Positions 49,371-59,059 of a stretch of 64,000 nt of DNA are shown one piece after another. The notes below the pieces were generated by a model. It was given only the letters and a program-made list of their open reading frames with translations, made no database searches and had not been told where the DNA came from. Source of the stretch: Ancylobacter crimeensis (GTDB lineage Bacteria > Pseudomonadota > Alphaproteobacteria > Rhizobiales > Xanthobacteraceae); NCBI RefSeq assembly GCF_023016805.1, contig NZ_JALKCH010000011.1:1-64000 (forward strand), in the 5' to 3' direction. The position numbers and the translations under genes are program-made. How positions within the stretch are numbered: the first letter of the stretch is position 1; every line of letters begins with the position of its first letter.

Positions 49371-49904
49371 ATGCCGCGGCTTTTCACCGCCCTCGAGATT
49401 CCACGGGAGATCGCGGGTCCGCTCGCCATGCTGCGGGGCGGCATACCCGGCGCGCGCTGGATAGACCCCGAATTCTACCACGTCACCCTGCGCTTCATCG
49501 GCGATGTCGACTACGCGGTCGCCCGCGATGTGGCCGCCGCGCTGGACGAGGTCGAACGCTTCGGCTTCGAGATCGGTATCGACGGGGTGGACCAGTTCGG
49601 CAATCACAAGCCACGCGCCATCTTCGCCGCGGTGAAGCCGAATTCGGCATTGATCGAACTCCAGGCCGAGCAGGAGCGGCTGATGAAACGCGTCGGCCTG
49701 CCGCCGGAAGGGCGGAACTACAAGCCCCACATCACCCTCGCCCGCCTGCGCAACACGCCGCCGCGGCAGGTCGCCGATTATCTGTCACTGCGTGGCTATT
49801 TCCGCAGCCCAAATTTCGAGGTGCCGCGCTTCGTGCTGTTCTCCTCGCGCGATTCGGTCGGCGGCGGGCCCTACACTCTCGAAGCCAGCTACCCGCTGAT
49901 GTGA
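49371..49904 (+). CDS. thpR: RNA 2',3'-cyclic phosphodiesterase (2H family)
   Basis: A 177-residue 2H phosphoesterase. Both catalytic motifs are intact: HVTLRFIG at about 38-45 and HITLARLR at about 122-129. It opens RNA 2',3'-cyclic phosphates in tRNA or RNA repair; older name 2'-5' RNA ligase LigT. The ATG at 49371 has GGAG seven bases before it and begins MPRLFTALEIP, the family N-terminus; the long frame opening at 49254 is not supported. A YkvA-family gene follows after 70 bp. Confidence 0.92.
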   Translation: MPRLFTALEIPREIAGPLAMLRGGIPGARWIDPEFYHVTLRFIGDVDYAVARDVAAALDEVERFGFEIGIDGVDQFGNHKPRAIFAAVKPNSALIELQAEQERLMKRVGLPPEGRNYKPHITLARLRNTPPRQVADYLSLRGYFRSPNFEVPRFVLFSSRDSVGGGPYTLEASYPLM

Positions 49905-49974
49905 GCAGGACCGCCCCTTCCTCTTGCGGAAGCGAAAAGCCGGGGCCATTTGCGAAGGCGTGGAGGGACCGCCA

Positions 49975-50364
49975 ATGGTCGCAGCGCCTTTTGACACGAT
50001 GACGGACGGCACCGGAGCGGAAAGCGCAGGCACCGACGAAGCCAAAGTGCGCGCCGGCTTCTGGAAGAAGATGGCGGCCCATGCGACGCACATCCCCTTC
50101 GCTGCGGACATCACGGCCGCCTATTACTGCGCGCTCGACAAGGACACGCCATTCCGCGTGCGGGCGGCGCTGTTCGGTGCCCTGGCCTATTTCATCCTGC
50201 CCATCGATTCGGTGCCGGACTTCCTGCCTTTCGTGGGCTTCACCGACGATGCCGCCGTGCTCGCCACGGCGCTGAACCTGCTCGCCGGCCATATCGCACC
50301 ACGGCACAGGGAGGCTGCGGAAGCGGCACTGGCCCGGCTTCGCGGCAGCGCGGACGCCCTCTGA
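49975..50364 (+). CDS. YkvA-family (DUF1232) membrane protein
   Basis: A 129-residue protein with the DUF1232 core in its middle (about 50-100): YCALDKDTPFRVRAALFGALAYFILPIDSVPDF then LPFVGFTDDAAVLATAL. The DxxPD and GxxDD motifs and a hydrophobic hairpin are typical; function is unknown. GGAGGGA lies eight bases before the ATG at 49975. Likely co-transcribed with thpR. Confidence 0.9.
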   Translation: MVAAPFDTMTDGTGAESAGTDEAKVRAGFWKKMAAHATHIPFAADITAAYYCALDKDTPFRVRAALFGALAYFILPIDSVPDFLPFVGFTDDAAVLATALNLLAGHIAPRHREAAEAALARLRGSADAL

Positions 50365-50594
50365 GCAGCAGAAGAGCCTGCCCGGGCTGCTGCGCACCGT
50401 CTCGTGATGAACGTTGCCTTGTCATCGACCCGTTCGGAAAATATCAGCTTCCCCATGGGCGGAAAGACACGCATTCACGCGACAGATCGAACGGTGGGTT
50501 CACAGCGACGAAATGGCCGGATATCCCTTATCGCATGATTGGGAATCGTCGGCATCGTCCTGCTACCGAACCAGAAAATCGGGGGAGATCCAGA

Positions 50595-51113
50595 ATGGCA
50601 CGATCGCTCGTGCGCGCCGCTCTCACCAGCATGGCGCTTATCCTTGGCAGCGGCGCTTTCGGCGCGGCCGAGGCAGCACCGAAGCTGGTCACTCAGATCG
50701 GTGACTGGGGAGTTTATCTGGACACCAGCGGATCGGGAAAGATCTGCTATGCGCTGTCCCAGCCCAAGACGCGCGCGCCGGAGGGCCTCAAGCGCGACCC
50801 GGCCTATTTCTTCATCAGCACCCGCACGGCGGAGAATGTGAAGAACGAGATCAGCGTGATCGCCGGCTTTGCCCTCAAGGAGGGTTCCGACGCGACGCTG
50901 ACGATCGGCGCCAACAGCTTCACGCTCTATACCCGCGACACCGGAGCCTGGGTGCGCAACGTGGCGGAGGAAGCGCGTGTGGTGGATGCGGTGCGCAAGG
51001 GCCAGAGCGTCGTGGTGAAGACCACCTCGAAGCGCGGCAATGTTACGACAGACACCTATTCGCTGAACGGCGTCTCGGCTGCGATCGATCGCGCGGCGCA
51101 GGAATGCCGTTGA
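50595..51113 (+). CDS. Invasion-associated locus B (IalB) family protein
   Basis: A 172-residue exported protein. Signal peptide MARSLVRAALTSMALILGSG with cleavage near AEA-AP. The IalB domain has VTQIGDWGVYLDTSGSGKICYALSQP and RDPAYFFISTRTAENVKNEIS, and a C-terminal cysteine (AAQECR) that can pair with the first. Named for a Bartonella protein aiding erythrocyte entry, the family is common in free-living rhizobia where it is periplasmic and of unknown role. GGGGGAG precedes the ATG. Confidence 0.9.
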   Translation: MARSLVRAALTSMALILGSGAFGAAEAAPKLVTQIGDWGVYLDTSGSGKICYALSQPKTRAPEGLKRDPAYFFISTRTAENVKNEISVIAGFALKEGSDATLTIGANSFTLYTRDTGAWVRNVAEEARVVDAVRKGQSVVVKTTSKRGNVTTDTYSLNGVSAAIDRAAQECR

Positions 51114-51223
51114 AGCTCTGGACTTGATGGGCAGGCGCGCGCAGGCGCGCTCCGCCCGTCTTTTCGAGTGCCGTGCAGGGTCCGACACAGGGTCGACGCG
51201 CCGCATTGACGCACGAGGTCGCG

Positions 51224-51997
51224 ATGTCCGTTGAAATCCGCCTGATTCCCTGCCTCTCGGACAATTACGCCGTGCTGCTGCGCGACCCTGTGACCGAAGC
51301 GGTCGCAGTGGTCGATGCACCGGAGGAGGGTCCGATCCTAAGGGCGCTCGACGCCGAAGGCTGGACGCCGACCCATATCCTCGTCACCCATCACCACACC
51401 GATCACATCGCCGGCGTACTGGCGCTGAAGGAACGCTTCGGCGCGACGGTTATCGGACCCAAAGCCGAGGCCGACACCATTCCGGGCCTCGATTTTGCCG
51501 TGGTCGACGGCGATCCGGTGGCGGTGGGCTCTCTGGTGGGACGCGTGATGGAAACGCCGGGCCACACGCGCGGACATATCGTGTTCCTGTTCCCCGAGCA
51601 GGGACTTCTGTTCAGCGGCGACACGCTGTTCGCCATGGGCTGTGGCCGGCCGTTCGAATGCCCCCCGCCGGTTCTGTGGGAATCGCTGCTGCGCCTGCGC
51701 GCCCTGCCCGACGAGATCGTGGTCTATTGCGGCCACGAATACACGCTCTCGAATGCCCGGTTTGCCCGCAGCGTCGAGCCGGACAATGCGGCCCTCGCCA
51801 CGCGTCTCGCTGAGGTCGAGGCCCTGCGCGCGAAGGATCTGCCGACCGTGCCGACCACCATCGGCGCGGAGAAAGCCACCAATCCGTTTCTCCACGCCGA
51901 CGATCCCGAGCTTGCCGCCCGTATCGGCCTGCCTGGAGCCGCGTCGGGCGCCGTCTTCACCCACCTGCGCGAACTGAAGAACAGCTTCCGGGGGTGA
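51224..51997 (+). CDS. gloB: Hydroxyacylglutathione hydrolase (glyoxalase II)
   Basis: A 257-residue binuclear zinc hydrolase converting S-lactoylglutathione to lactate and glutathione. The metallo-beta-lactamase motif THHHTDH is at about 53-59, other ligands are in TPGHTRGH, FSGDTLF and YCGHEYT. The C-terminal helical substrate domain has NPFLHADDP and the terminal FTHLRELKNSF. The ATG at 51224 follows GAGG. Seven bp precede the cupin gene, so the two form an operon. Confidence 0.95.
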   Translation: MSVEIRLIPCLSDNYAVLLRDPVTEAVAVVDAPEEGPILRALDAEGWTPTHILVTHHHTDHIAGVLALKERFGATVIGPKAEADTIPGLDFAVVDGDPVAVGSLVGRVMETPGHTRGHIVFLFPEQGLLFSGDTLFAMGCGRPFECPPPVLWESLLRLRALPDEIVVYCGHEYTLSNARFARSVEPDNAALATRLAEVEALRAKDLPTVPTTIGAEKATNPFLHADDPELAARIGLPGAASGAVFTHLRELKNSFRG

Positions 51998-52004
51998 TGA
52001 CGGC

Positions 52005-52472
52005 ATGTCGGATGCGCCCCCGACCCCGTCCCTTAACGGTCTTTCCGCCGCCGAGATCGTGACGCGTCTCGCGCTTGAACCCCATCCCGAAGGCGGGCAC
52101 TTCCGCGAAACCTTCCGCGATCCGCACCGGCTCGTGGATGGACGTGCCGCCTCGACCGCGATCTTCTTCCTGCTGGCTGCGGGGGAGCGCTCGCACTGGC
52201 ATCGCGTGCTCGATGCGGTGGAGGTCTGGCACTGGTATGCCGGCGCCCCGTTGCGCCTCAGCCTTGCCGGGAGTGACCAAGGGCCGATCACTGATCACTG
52301 GGTCGGACCGGACATCCTCAATGGTGCCCTGCCCCAGTTGGTCGTACCGCGCGGGGCATGGCAGGCGGCGGAAAGCCTCGGGGACTGGACACTGGTCGGC
52401 TGCACCGTGGCTCCCGGCTTCGAATTTGCCGGCTTCGAATTGGCCGCGCCCGGCTGGTCGCCCGGCGGCTGA
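52005..52472 (+). CDS. Cupin-fold DUF985 protein
   Basis: A 155-residue single-domain cupin of the DUF985 family (cupin_5). Hallmarks: LALEPHPEGGHFRETFRD at the N-terminus, AIFFLLAAGERSHWHRVLDAVEVWHWYAG, and a C-terminal LVGCTVAPGFEFAGFELA. The HWH and HPEGG histidines may bind a metal, but no activity is established. It starts 7 bp after gloB. Confidence 0.88.
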   Translation: MSDAPPTPSLNGLSAAEIVTRLALEPHPEGGHFRETFRDPHRLVDGRAASTAIFFLLAAGERSHWHRVLDAVEVWHWYAGAPLRLSLAGSDQGPITDHWVGPDILNGALPQLVVPRGAWQAAESLGDWTLVGCTVAPGFEFAGFELAAPGWSPGG

Positions 52473-52477
52473 AGGCC

Positions 52478-53359
52478 TCAGGCCTTTCGCCCGAGAAGCG
52501 TCGCGACACCGGCACCCCCGACGATGAGCAGGCAGGCAAGCGCGAGCGGCCAGCTGGCGTCGGCATAACCGGCCAGCACCAGTAGCAGCGTCGACAGCAC
52601 CGGCGCGGCATAGGAGGCGACGCCCAGCAGGCGGATGTCGCCGCGCTTCATGCCGATGTCCCAGGTATAGAAGGCAATGCCCACCGGCCCGAGGCCGAGG
52701 CCGAGCACCGCGAGCCATTCGGTGCGCCCCTGCGGCCAGATCGCGGGCTCAAAGGCCACATGGCACAGCGCGGAGAGCGCGGCGGTCGCGAGGCAGAACC
52801 CCGCGACAGCCTCCGTCGGCACGCCTTGGAAGCGGCGCGCCAGCACCGAATAACCGGACCACAGAAAGGCGCAGAGCAACGCCGCTGCATAACCTGGCAG
52901 ATAGCGCGCATCGAAGCCGAAACCGCCGGCCTTGGCACCCAGCAGCACGACCGTGCCGGCCAGCCCCAGCAGAGCGCCGACGATGTGGGCCGGCCGCAGT
53001 CGCTCGCCGGGCAGCAGTGCCGAAAGAAGCACGATGAGCAGCGGCCACAGATAGGCGATCAACCCCGCTTCAGCCGGTGGCGCCAGCTTCAGCGCGGAAA
53101 AATAGAAGAAGTGATAGCCGAACAGCCCTCCGACGCCATGCAGCCAGACCGGCCAGGGCTGGCTGAGCACCGACAGCCCCACCCCGCGCGCCAGCGCCGC
53201 GCCGATCCCCACCGCACCGCCGATGGTGAAGGTGAGCGCGGTGAGCAGAAAGGGCGGCACCTTGCCGGTGGCGGACGTCGCCAACGCCAGAGTTGCCCAC
53301 AGCAGGATCGCGGAGAATCCGATGAAGGTGGCGGTCGTGCGGGACGGGGAAACGGACAT
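52478..53359 (-). CDS. DMT-family (EamA) exporter
   Basis: A 293-residue inner-membrane protein with ten hydrophobic helices arranged as two EamA repeats (about 10-140 and 155-285). The sequence GLFGYHFFYFSALKLAPPAEAGLIAYLWPLLIVLLSAL (first repeat, parts 80-118) and FYTWDIGMKRGDIRLLGVASYAAPVLSTLLLVL (second) match the YddG-like subgroup, which exports aromatic amino acids. The substrate is inferred only loosely. Convergent with the cupin gene, 5 bp apart. Confidence 0.88.
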   Translation of the reverse strand: MSVSPSRTTATFIGFSAILLWATLALATSATGKVPPFLLTALTFTIGGAVGIGAALARGVGLSVLSQPWPVWLHGVGGLFGYHFFYFSALKLAPPAEAGLIAYLWPLLIVLLSALLPGERLRPAHIVGALLGLAGTVVLLGAKAGGFGFDARYLPGYAAALLCAFLWSGYSVLARRFQGVPTEAVAGFCLATAALSALCHVAFEPAIWPQGRTEWLAVLGLGLGPVGIAFYTWDIGMKRGDIRLLGVASYAAPVLSTLLLVLAGYADASWPLALACLLIVGGAGVATLLGRKA

Positions 53360-53511
53360 GAGGGCACCGCTTGAGGTGCCCCCTTATGGCCCGCGCACGT
53401 CCGGACGCCAATGAAAAATCCGCCAGCCCGCCACCAGCGGATAGTGCCCTCGCCGCATGCCTGCATCGCGCTACCTGGAAGGGCGTCGCCATATCTTACC
53501 GGAGCTGCAGA

Positions 53512-53799
53512 ATGACGCATCGTCGCCTTGCGAACGCCGCCCACGTGAGCCGCACCCTGTCGCTCGCCGCCTTCGGTGCGGCAGCCTTCATCACCGCGGC
53601 GGTGGCGCAGCCCCCGGGCGCGCAGATCAGTATCGACGATGCCCTGCGCATTGCCCGCCAGAGCGGCCTCGCAACCATCACCAAGATCGAGCGCGACCAT
53701 CGGAAATGGGAGGCGGAAGGGCGTGACGGATCAGGCCATCGCATCGAACTCGACATCGACGCGACAAGCGGTGCTGTGCTGAAGACCGAACGCAAGTGA
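53512..53799 (+). CDS. Small secreted PepSY-domain protein
   Basis: A 95-residue protein with a signal peptide (about 1-32, hydrophobic LAAFGAAAFITAAVA, cleavage AVA-Q) and a single PepSY domain: ISIDDALRIARQSGLATITKIERDHRKWEAEG then IELDIDATSGAVLKTER. Role unknown; periplasmic. GGAG stands seven bases before the ATG at 53512. The stop codon lies in a perfect inverted repeat. Confidence 0.85.
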   Translation: MTHRRLANAAHVSRTLSLAAFGAAAFITAAVAQPPGAQISIDDALRIARQSGLATITKIERDHRKWEAEGRDGSGHRIELDIDATSGAVLKTERK

Positions 53800-53832
53800 C
53801 GACCCGGCGCCCGAATGGGCGCCGGGTCGTCA
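53797..53832. terminator. Perfect 16-bp inverted repeat between convergent genes
   Basis: TGACGACCCGGCGCCC (53797-53812) pairs fully with 53817-53832 around GAAT. It begins at the stop of the PepSY gene and ends 2 bp before the phbB stop, so it likely serves both strands although it lacks a U-tract. Confidence 0.7.
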
Positions 53833-53834
53833 TC

Positions 53835-54560
53835 TCAGATCATGAACTGCCCGCCATTCACCGTGATGGTCGATCCGGTGATGAAGCCGGCGTCGTCCGC
53901 CACGAGGAAGGCGACGCAGCGCGCGATCTCCTCCGGCTCTCCGAGACGGCCGACCGGGATCTGCGGCAGCACCTGCTTGTCCAGCACCTCTTTCGGCACC
54001 GCCCTCACCATCTCCGTGCCGATATAGCCGGGGCAGATGGCATTGACGGTGATGCCCTTCTTCGCATTTTCCTGCGCGAGAGCCTTGGTGAAGCCGAGTT
54101 CGCCCGCCTTGGCGGCCGCATAGTTGGTCTGCCCCATCTGTCCCTTCTGGCCGTTGATGGAGGAGACCGTGACGATGCGCCCGAAGCTTCGCTCGCGCAT
54201 GCCCTCGATCACGTTGCGACACATGTTGAAGACGGAGTTCAGGTTGGTGTTGATGACGGCGTGCCACTGCTCCGGCGCCATCTTGTGCAGCATACCATCG
54301 CGGGTGATGCCGGCATTGTTCACCAGAATCTCGACCGGGCCGAGCTTGCCCTCGACCTCGGCGATGCCCGCCTTGCAGGCGGCAAAGTCCGAAACGTCCC
54401 ATTTGAAGGCCGGTACGCCCGTCTCCGCGGTGAATGCCGCCGCTGCTTCGTCATTGCCGGCGTAGCTGGCCGCAACCTGATAGCCGGCACCGGCCAAGGC
54501 CTTGCTGATGGCGGCACCGATACCGCGGGTGCCACCCGTGACCAGAGCAACTCGCCCCAT
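53835..54560 (-). CDS. phbB: Acetoacetyl-CoA reductase
   Basis: A 241-residue short-chain dehydrogenase that reduces acetoacetyl-CoA to (R)-3-hydroxybutyryl-CoA with NADPH for polyhydroxybutyrate. Rossmann motif VTGGTRGIGAAIS, NNAG at about 86-89, catalytic Ser in VSSINGQKGQMGQ and YAAAK. The signature WHAVINTNLNSVFN and GYIGTEMV are phbB-like. It lies 144 bp after phbA on the same strand, forming phbAB. Confidence 0.96.
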   Translation of the reverse strand: MGRVALVTGGTRGIGAAISKALAGAGYQVAASYAGNDEAAAAFTAETGVPAFKWDVSDFAACKAGIAEVEGKLGPVEILVNNAGITRDGMLHKMAPEQWHAVINTNLNSVFNMCRNVIEGMRERSFGRIVTVSSINGQKGQMGQTNYAAAKAGELGFTKALAQENAKKGITVNAICPGYIGTEMVRAVPKEVLDKQVLPQIPVGRLGEPEEIARCVAFLVADDAGFITGSTITVNGGQFMI

Positions 54561-54704
54561 TTTCTCCCCCTGGCGTTCCTCTCCGGCGATCCGCCGCCGG
54601 TCTGTTTCTGGTTTGACCGCACGCAGGGCGGCGCGGCGTAAAGTCGTCGCGCCGCCAAGGGGTTCGCCTGCACCGGCTCCGCAACCGGGGCAAGGTATGG
54701 CGGC

Positions 54705-55883
<1,179 letters not shown>

Positions 55884-56045
55884 GAGGGACGTCCTCCGCC
55901 TCTTTGGGCCGGGCGCCGCGAACGCGGCGTCGATGGGCTTGTTATATCTGCATCGTGGTTGCCACGGATGACGGATGTCAATGCACCCGGCGCATCATGC
56001 TTTAGGGGAGGTCGCCGCGGTGCAGAAGCCTATGGCGGTGCGGTA

Positions 56046-56074
56046 GGAAACGTCCTAGTGTTTCCTTGGGAAAC
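56046..56074. promoter_or_regulatory. Three alternating GGAAAC hexamers before phaR
   Basis: GGAAAC at 56046-56051, its complement GTTTCC at 56060-56065, and GGAAAC again at 56069-56074, giving overlapping inverted repeats with 8- and 3-base spacers, 19 bp upstream of the phaR ATG. A candidate autoregulatory operator or mRNA hairpin; binding is inferred. Confidence 0.45.
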
Positions 56075-56093
56075 GACCAAGGCAAACAGATAC

Positions 56094-56681
56094 ATGGCCA
56101 AATCAAACGATCCGGTCACCATCAAGAAATACGCGAACCGGCGACTCTACAACACCGGCACGAGCACCTATGTGACGCTCGAGGATCTCGCGCTGATGGT
56201 GAAGAACGGCGAAGATTTCGTCGTCTATGACGCCAAGACCGGCGAGGACATTACGCATTCGGTTCTCACGCAGATCATCTTCGAACAGGAAGGCAAGGGC
56301 CAGAACCTGCTTCCGATCAATTTCCTGCGGCAGATCATCCGGTTCTATGGCGACAGCATGCAGATGGTGCTGCCCCGTTACCTCGACATCTCCATCGAGA
56401 ATTTCACGCGCGAGCAGGAAAAATTTCGCGACCAGTTCACCAAGGCTTTCGGGGTGAGCGGCTTCTCCGGCTTCGGCGCGATGGAGGAGCAGGTGCGGCG
56501 CAACATGGAAATTTTCGATCGGACCTTCAAGATGTTCCTTCCGAATGGCCGTCCCGAGGATGCCGTCCCTCCGGCGCCTCAGGCGGAACGTTCGACCGAT
56601 CTCGACGAATTGAAGCGCCAGGTCGCCGAGATGCAGAAGCAGCTCGCCCGCCTCGGCGACAAGGATCCTGACAAGGCGTGA
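56094..56681 (+). CDS. phaR: Polyhydroxyalkanoate synthesis regulator PhaR
   Basis: A 195-residue regulator that binds both DNA and PHB granules and represses phasin genes when polymer is scarce. The N-terminal PHB/PHA accumulation DNA-binding domain begins VTIKKYANRRLYNTGTSTYVTLEDL and is followed by the accumulation domain (FVVYDAKTGEDITHSVLTQIIFEQE ... LPINFLRQIIRFYGDSMQ). A C-terminal coiled coil (about 165-190) follows. The ATG at 56094 is used rather than the frame start at 55959. Divergent from phbAB, with a terminator after it. Confidence 0.96.
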   Translation: MAKSNDPVTIKKYANRRLYNTGTSTYVTLEDLALMVKNGEDFVVYDAKTGEDITHSVLTQIIFEQEGKGQNLLPINFLRQIIRFYGDSMQMVLPRYLDISIENFTREQEKFRDQFTKAFGVSGFSGFGAMEEQVRRNMEIFDRTFKMFLPNGRPEDAVPPAPQAERSTDLDELKRQVAEMQKQLARLGDKDPDKA

Positions 56682-56713
56682 GGCCGACGCGCGCCTGATG
56701 CCGCACCACATCC

Positions 56714-56753
56714 AGCCGGTCGTCCATGGAAGCATGGCGGCCGGCTTTGTTTT
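56714..56753 (+). terminator. Intrinsic terminator after phaR
   Basis: Stem AGCCGG...CCGGCT with inner CCATG/CATGG, followed by TTTGTTTTAT. Confidence 0.8.
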
Positions 56754-56799
56754 ATGCGTCATCGCAATGGAAGGAGACCGGCCGCGCTTGCGGGCGGGC

Positions 56800-58584
56800 T
56801 CAACTCGACAGCAAGGCTCCGGAGGGCGAGGTCGGCGCGGCAAGGCCGATCGCTTCGCCCTGCAGATAGGTGCAGCCCCAATCCCGCAGCAGCGCCGCAG
56901 TCTGTTCGTTCGGCACCCATTCGGCCACGGTCTCGATGCCGAGATGGGCGGCCAGCGACAGCAGGGTGCGCACGAATGCCTGGTCGTCCGGCGAGTTCAG
57001 CAGCGGCGAGATGTAGCTGCCGTCGATCTTCAGCATGTCGATGCCGAGACGGCGCAGATTGCGGAACGAGGTATAGCCCGCGCCGAAATCGTCCATCGCA
57101 ACCTTGCAGCCGATGTCGTGCAAACGGTTCACGAAGCGCTCGGTATGGGCAAGGTCGTGGATCGCGGCGGTCTCGGTGATCTCGATGGTGAGCCGCTCCC
57201 CGACACGGTTGCGGGCTCGGTCCATCAGAACGCCCAGCCACTCGGAATCATGAATGGTCGAGGGCGAGATGTTGACGGAGAGCCGTACCGCGGCATCCGC
57301 TTCCAGCGTGTTGAGGGCTAGTTCCAACACCCGGCAGTCCAGCAGCCGCATCATCCCGCATTTCTCGGCGACAGGGATGATCGCCGCTCCGTTGAGCAAT
57401 TGCCGCTCCCTGCCCCGGATGCGGATCAGGCATTCATACAGGCTGATCGCGCGCGTCATGCTGTCGGCGATCGGTTGGTAGGCGAGGCTGATCCGCCGCT
57501 CGGTCAGGGCCGACACCACGTCATGGGTCACCCGAAGATTGGCACGGCGGTGCTCCTCCCGCTCGGGATTCGCCACATAGGCGTGGAAGGTGCCTCGGCC
57601 GACGAACTTGGCGCGCTCCAGCGCATCGAGCCCGTGGGCGAACACTTCGGCCACATCGCCGGCATCGTCCGGCGCCAGAAGCCCGCCCACCGTCGCCGAT
57701 GCAGCGATGGGACCCCTTGCAGTCATCAAGGGCTGGCCCACCACGGCCTCAAGACAGCGCTGCGCGCAAGCCGTCAGCACAGCCGCCGAGGCATCGTCGA
57801 TGACCACCGCGAACTTGTTGCTGGAAAAGCGGCCGACCACGTGGCTTGACATCCGGTCCTTCAGACGACGGCCAACCAGTTCGATGATCTCGTCGGCGAT
57901 GCCGAAACCGTAGAACTCGTTCACCCGGCTGACATTGTCGACATTGACCAGAAGGAAGCCGAACCCGCCGCCACCGGCCGCGACGTCGACGAATCGCTGT
58001 TCCAGAAGCCGGACCAGTTGCTGCCGGTTCAATACGGCGACTCCCGCCGTCAGCAGCGAATCAGACTGTTCCGCCGAAACGGTCGGCAATTCCGGCGCGC
58101 GACGGGGAGCGTGAGGCTCGTAACCGCCAAGCCGGCGCACAATGCCGCTCATCTCGCTTGGCGAACCATCGGCACCGCCGACCAGAATGCCCTTGTCCTC
58201 GACCCAGAACGCGGCATCGTCACGCCCTTCCGGCCGGATCCGGTAGATGGTCTCGAAAGGTGTCGAAATGCCCGCCAGAACACGATTTTCGCCGTTGAAT
58301 ACGGCGCGCCGGTATTGTCCGGTGTCAGAACCGAGAAGCTTGTTGTAGGAGGCGCCATTGCGGGGCGGTTCGCCGCCCAGCACTCGTGAGGCGTTTTCGC
58401 ACCACAGGATGCGATCATCCACCAGCGTCCAGCGATAGGCGGCACCGCCAAGCTTATGGACGATTGCCGTCACCGCGTCGTGCCGCAGGGGCACGAATCC
58501 GTCAGGTGTGTTGGCATCGTCGGGGGTGGAAACAGGCATGTTGGTTCCGGAAACGGCGTCGCGTGGCGACAAGGACCATGCCAT
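56800..58584 (-). CDS. PAS-GGDEF(degenerate)-EAL protein, c-di-GMP phosphodiesterase
   Basis: A 594-residue soluble signalling protein. PAS-like sensor about 37-150; GGDEF-fold domain about 185-345 whose active site is SSNKF (254-258) instead of GGDEF, so it cannot make c-di-GMP; EAL domain about 360-585 with ECL (384-386) in place of EAL but keeping the catalytic set N438, E471, D498/D499, K519, E555 and Q575. It most likely hydrolyses c-di-GMP, with the GGDEF fold as sensor. No membrane segment is seen. ATG at 58584 is listed; another at 58539 is equally plausible. Confidence 0.9.
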   Translation of the reverse strand: MAWSLSPRDAVSGTNMPVSTPDDANTPDGFVPLRHDAVTAIVHKLGGAAYRWTLVDDRILWCENASRVLGGEPPRNGASYNKLLGSDTGQYRRAVFNGENRVLAGISTPFETIYRIRPEGRDDAAFWVEDKGILVGGADGSPSEMSGIVRRLGGYEPHAPRRAPELPTVSAEQSDSLLTAGVAVLNRQQLVRLLEQRFVDVAAGGGGFGFLLVNVDNVSRVNEFYGFGIADEIIELVGRRLKDRMSSHVVGRFSSNKFAVVIDDASAAVLTACAQRCLEAVVGQPLMTARGPIAASATVGGLLAPDDAGDVAEVFAHGLDALERAKFVGRGTFHAYVANPEREEHRRANLRVTHDVVSALTERRISLAYQPIADSMTRAISLYECLIRIRGRERQLLNGAAIIPVAEKCGMMRLLDCRVLELALNTLEADAAVRLSVNISPSTIHDSEWLGVLMDRARNRVGERLTIEITETAAIHDLAHTERFVNRLHDIGCKVAMDDFGAGYTSFRNLRRLGIDMLKIDGSYISPLLNSPDDQAFVRTLLSLAAHLGIETVAEWVPNEQTAALLRDWGCTYLQGEAIGLAAPTSPSGALLSS

Positions 58585-58683
58585 GCGCCGAAATCAATTG
58601 CACGTAAAATAGCTCTAAATTTGTTGTATATGATATTGAAAGCGAGAATACGGTTTCAATGTACCGCCTGCCATCTCAACGTA

Positions 58684-58717
58684 AACGGGCCCGATCGGCT
58701 CTCGCCTCGGGCCCGTT
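58684..58717 (-). terminator. Hairpin terminator after rpmF
   Basis: Perfect 11-bp stem AACGGGCCCGA (58684-58694) / TCGGGCCCGTT (58707-58717), followed on the minus strand by TTTACGTT. It lies 64 bp after the rpmF stop. Confidence 0.6.
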
Positions 58718-58780
58718 CAATATGTCCATCGCGCGCCGTGACATGCCGCCCGGTTTGCCACCGGGCCGTCACGCAACGGC

Positions 58781-58966
58781 TCAGGCCTCGGCCTTCACCT
58801 TGAGGATCTGGCGACCCTTGTACATGCCGGTCTTCAGATCGAGGTGGTGCGGACGGCGCAGCTCGCCGGAATCCTTGTCCTCGATATAGGTCGGCTGCTT
58901 CAGCGCATCCGCCGAACGGCGCATGCCACGACGCGACGGGCTGGTTTTCTTCTTCGGAACGGCCAT
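58781..58966 (-). CDS. rpmF: 50S ribosomal protein L32
   Basis: A 61-residue L32. [20 protein letters not shown] is the universal N-terminus and [20 protein letters not shown] the C-terminal half. It has no CxxC zinc pair, so it is the zinc-free form. AGGAG precedes the ATG at 58966; the longer frame from 59002 is not used. mtgA lies upstream on the same strand. Confidence 0.97.
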   Translation of the reverse strand: MAVPKKKTSPSRRGMRRSADALKQPTYIEDKDSGELRRPHHLDLKTGMYKGRQILKVKAEA

Positions 58967-59059
58967 TGTCTCAACTCCTGTGCCGGCTGCCTCCGCACCC
59001 AAACGGGCGCCCTGAAGGGGGCGAGCCGGTGCCGGATAGCTCTTGTTCGGAAGGCGGGC

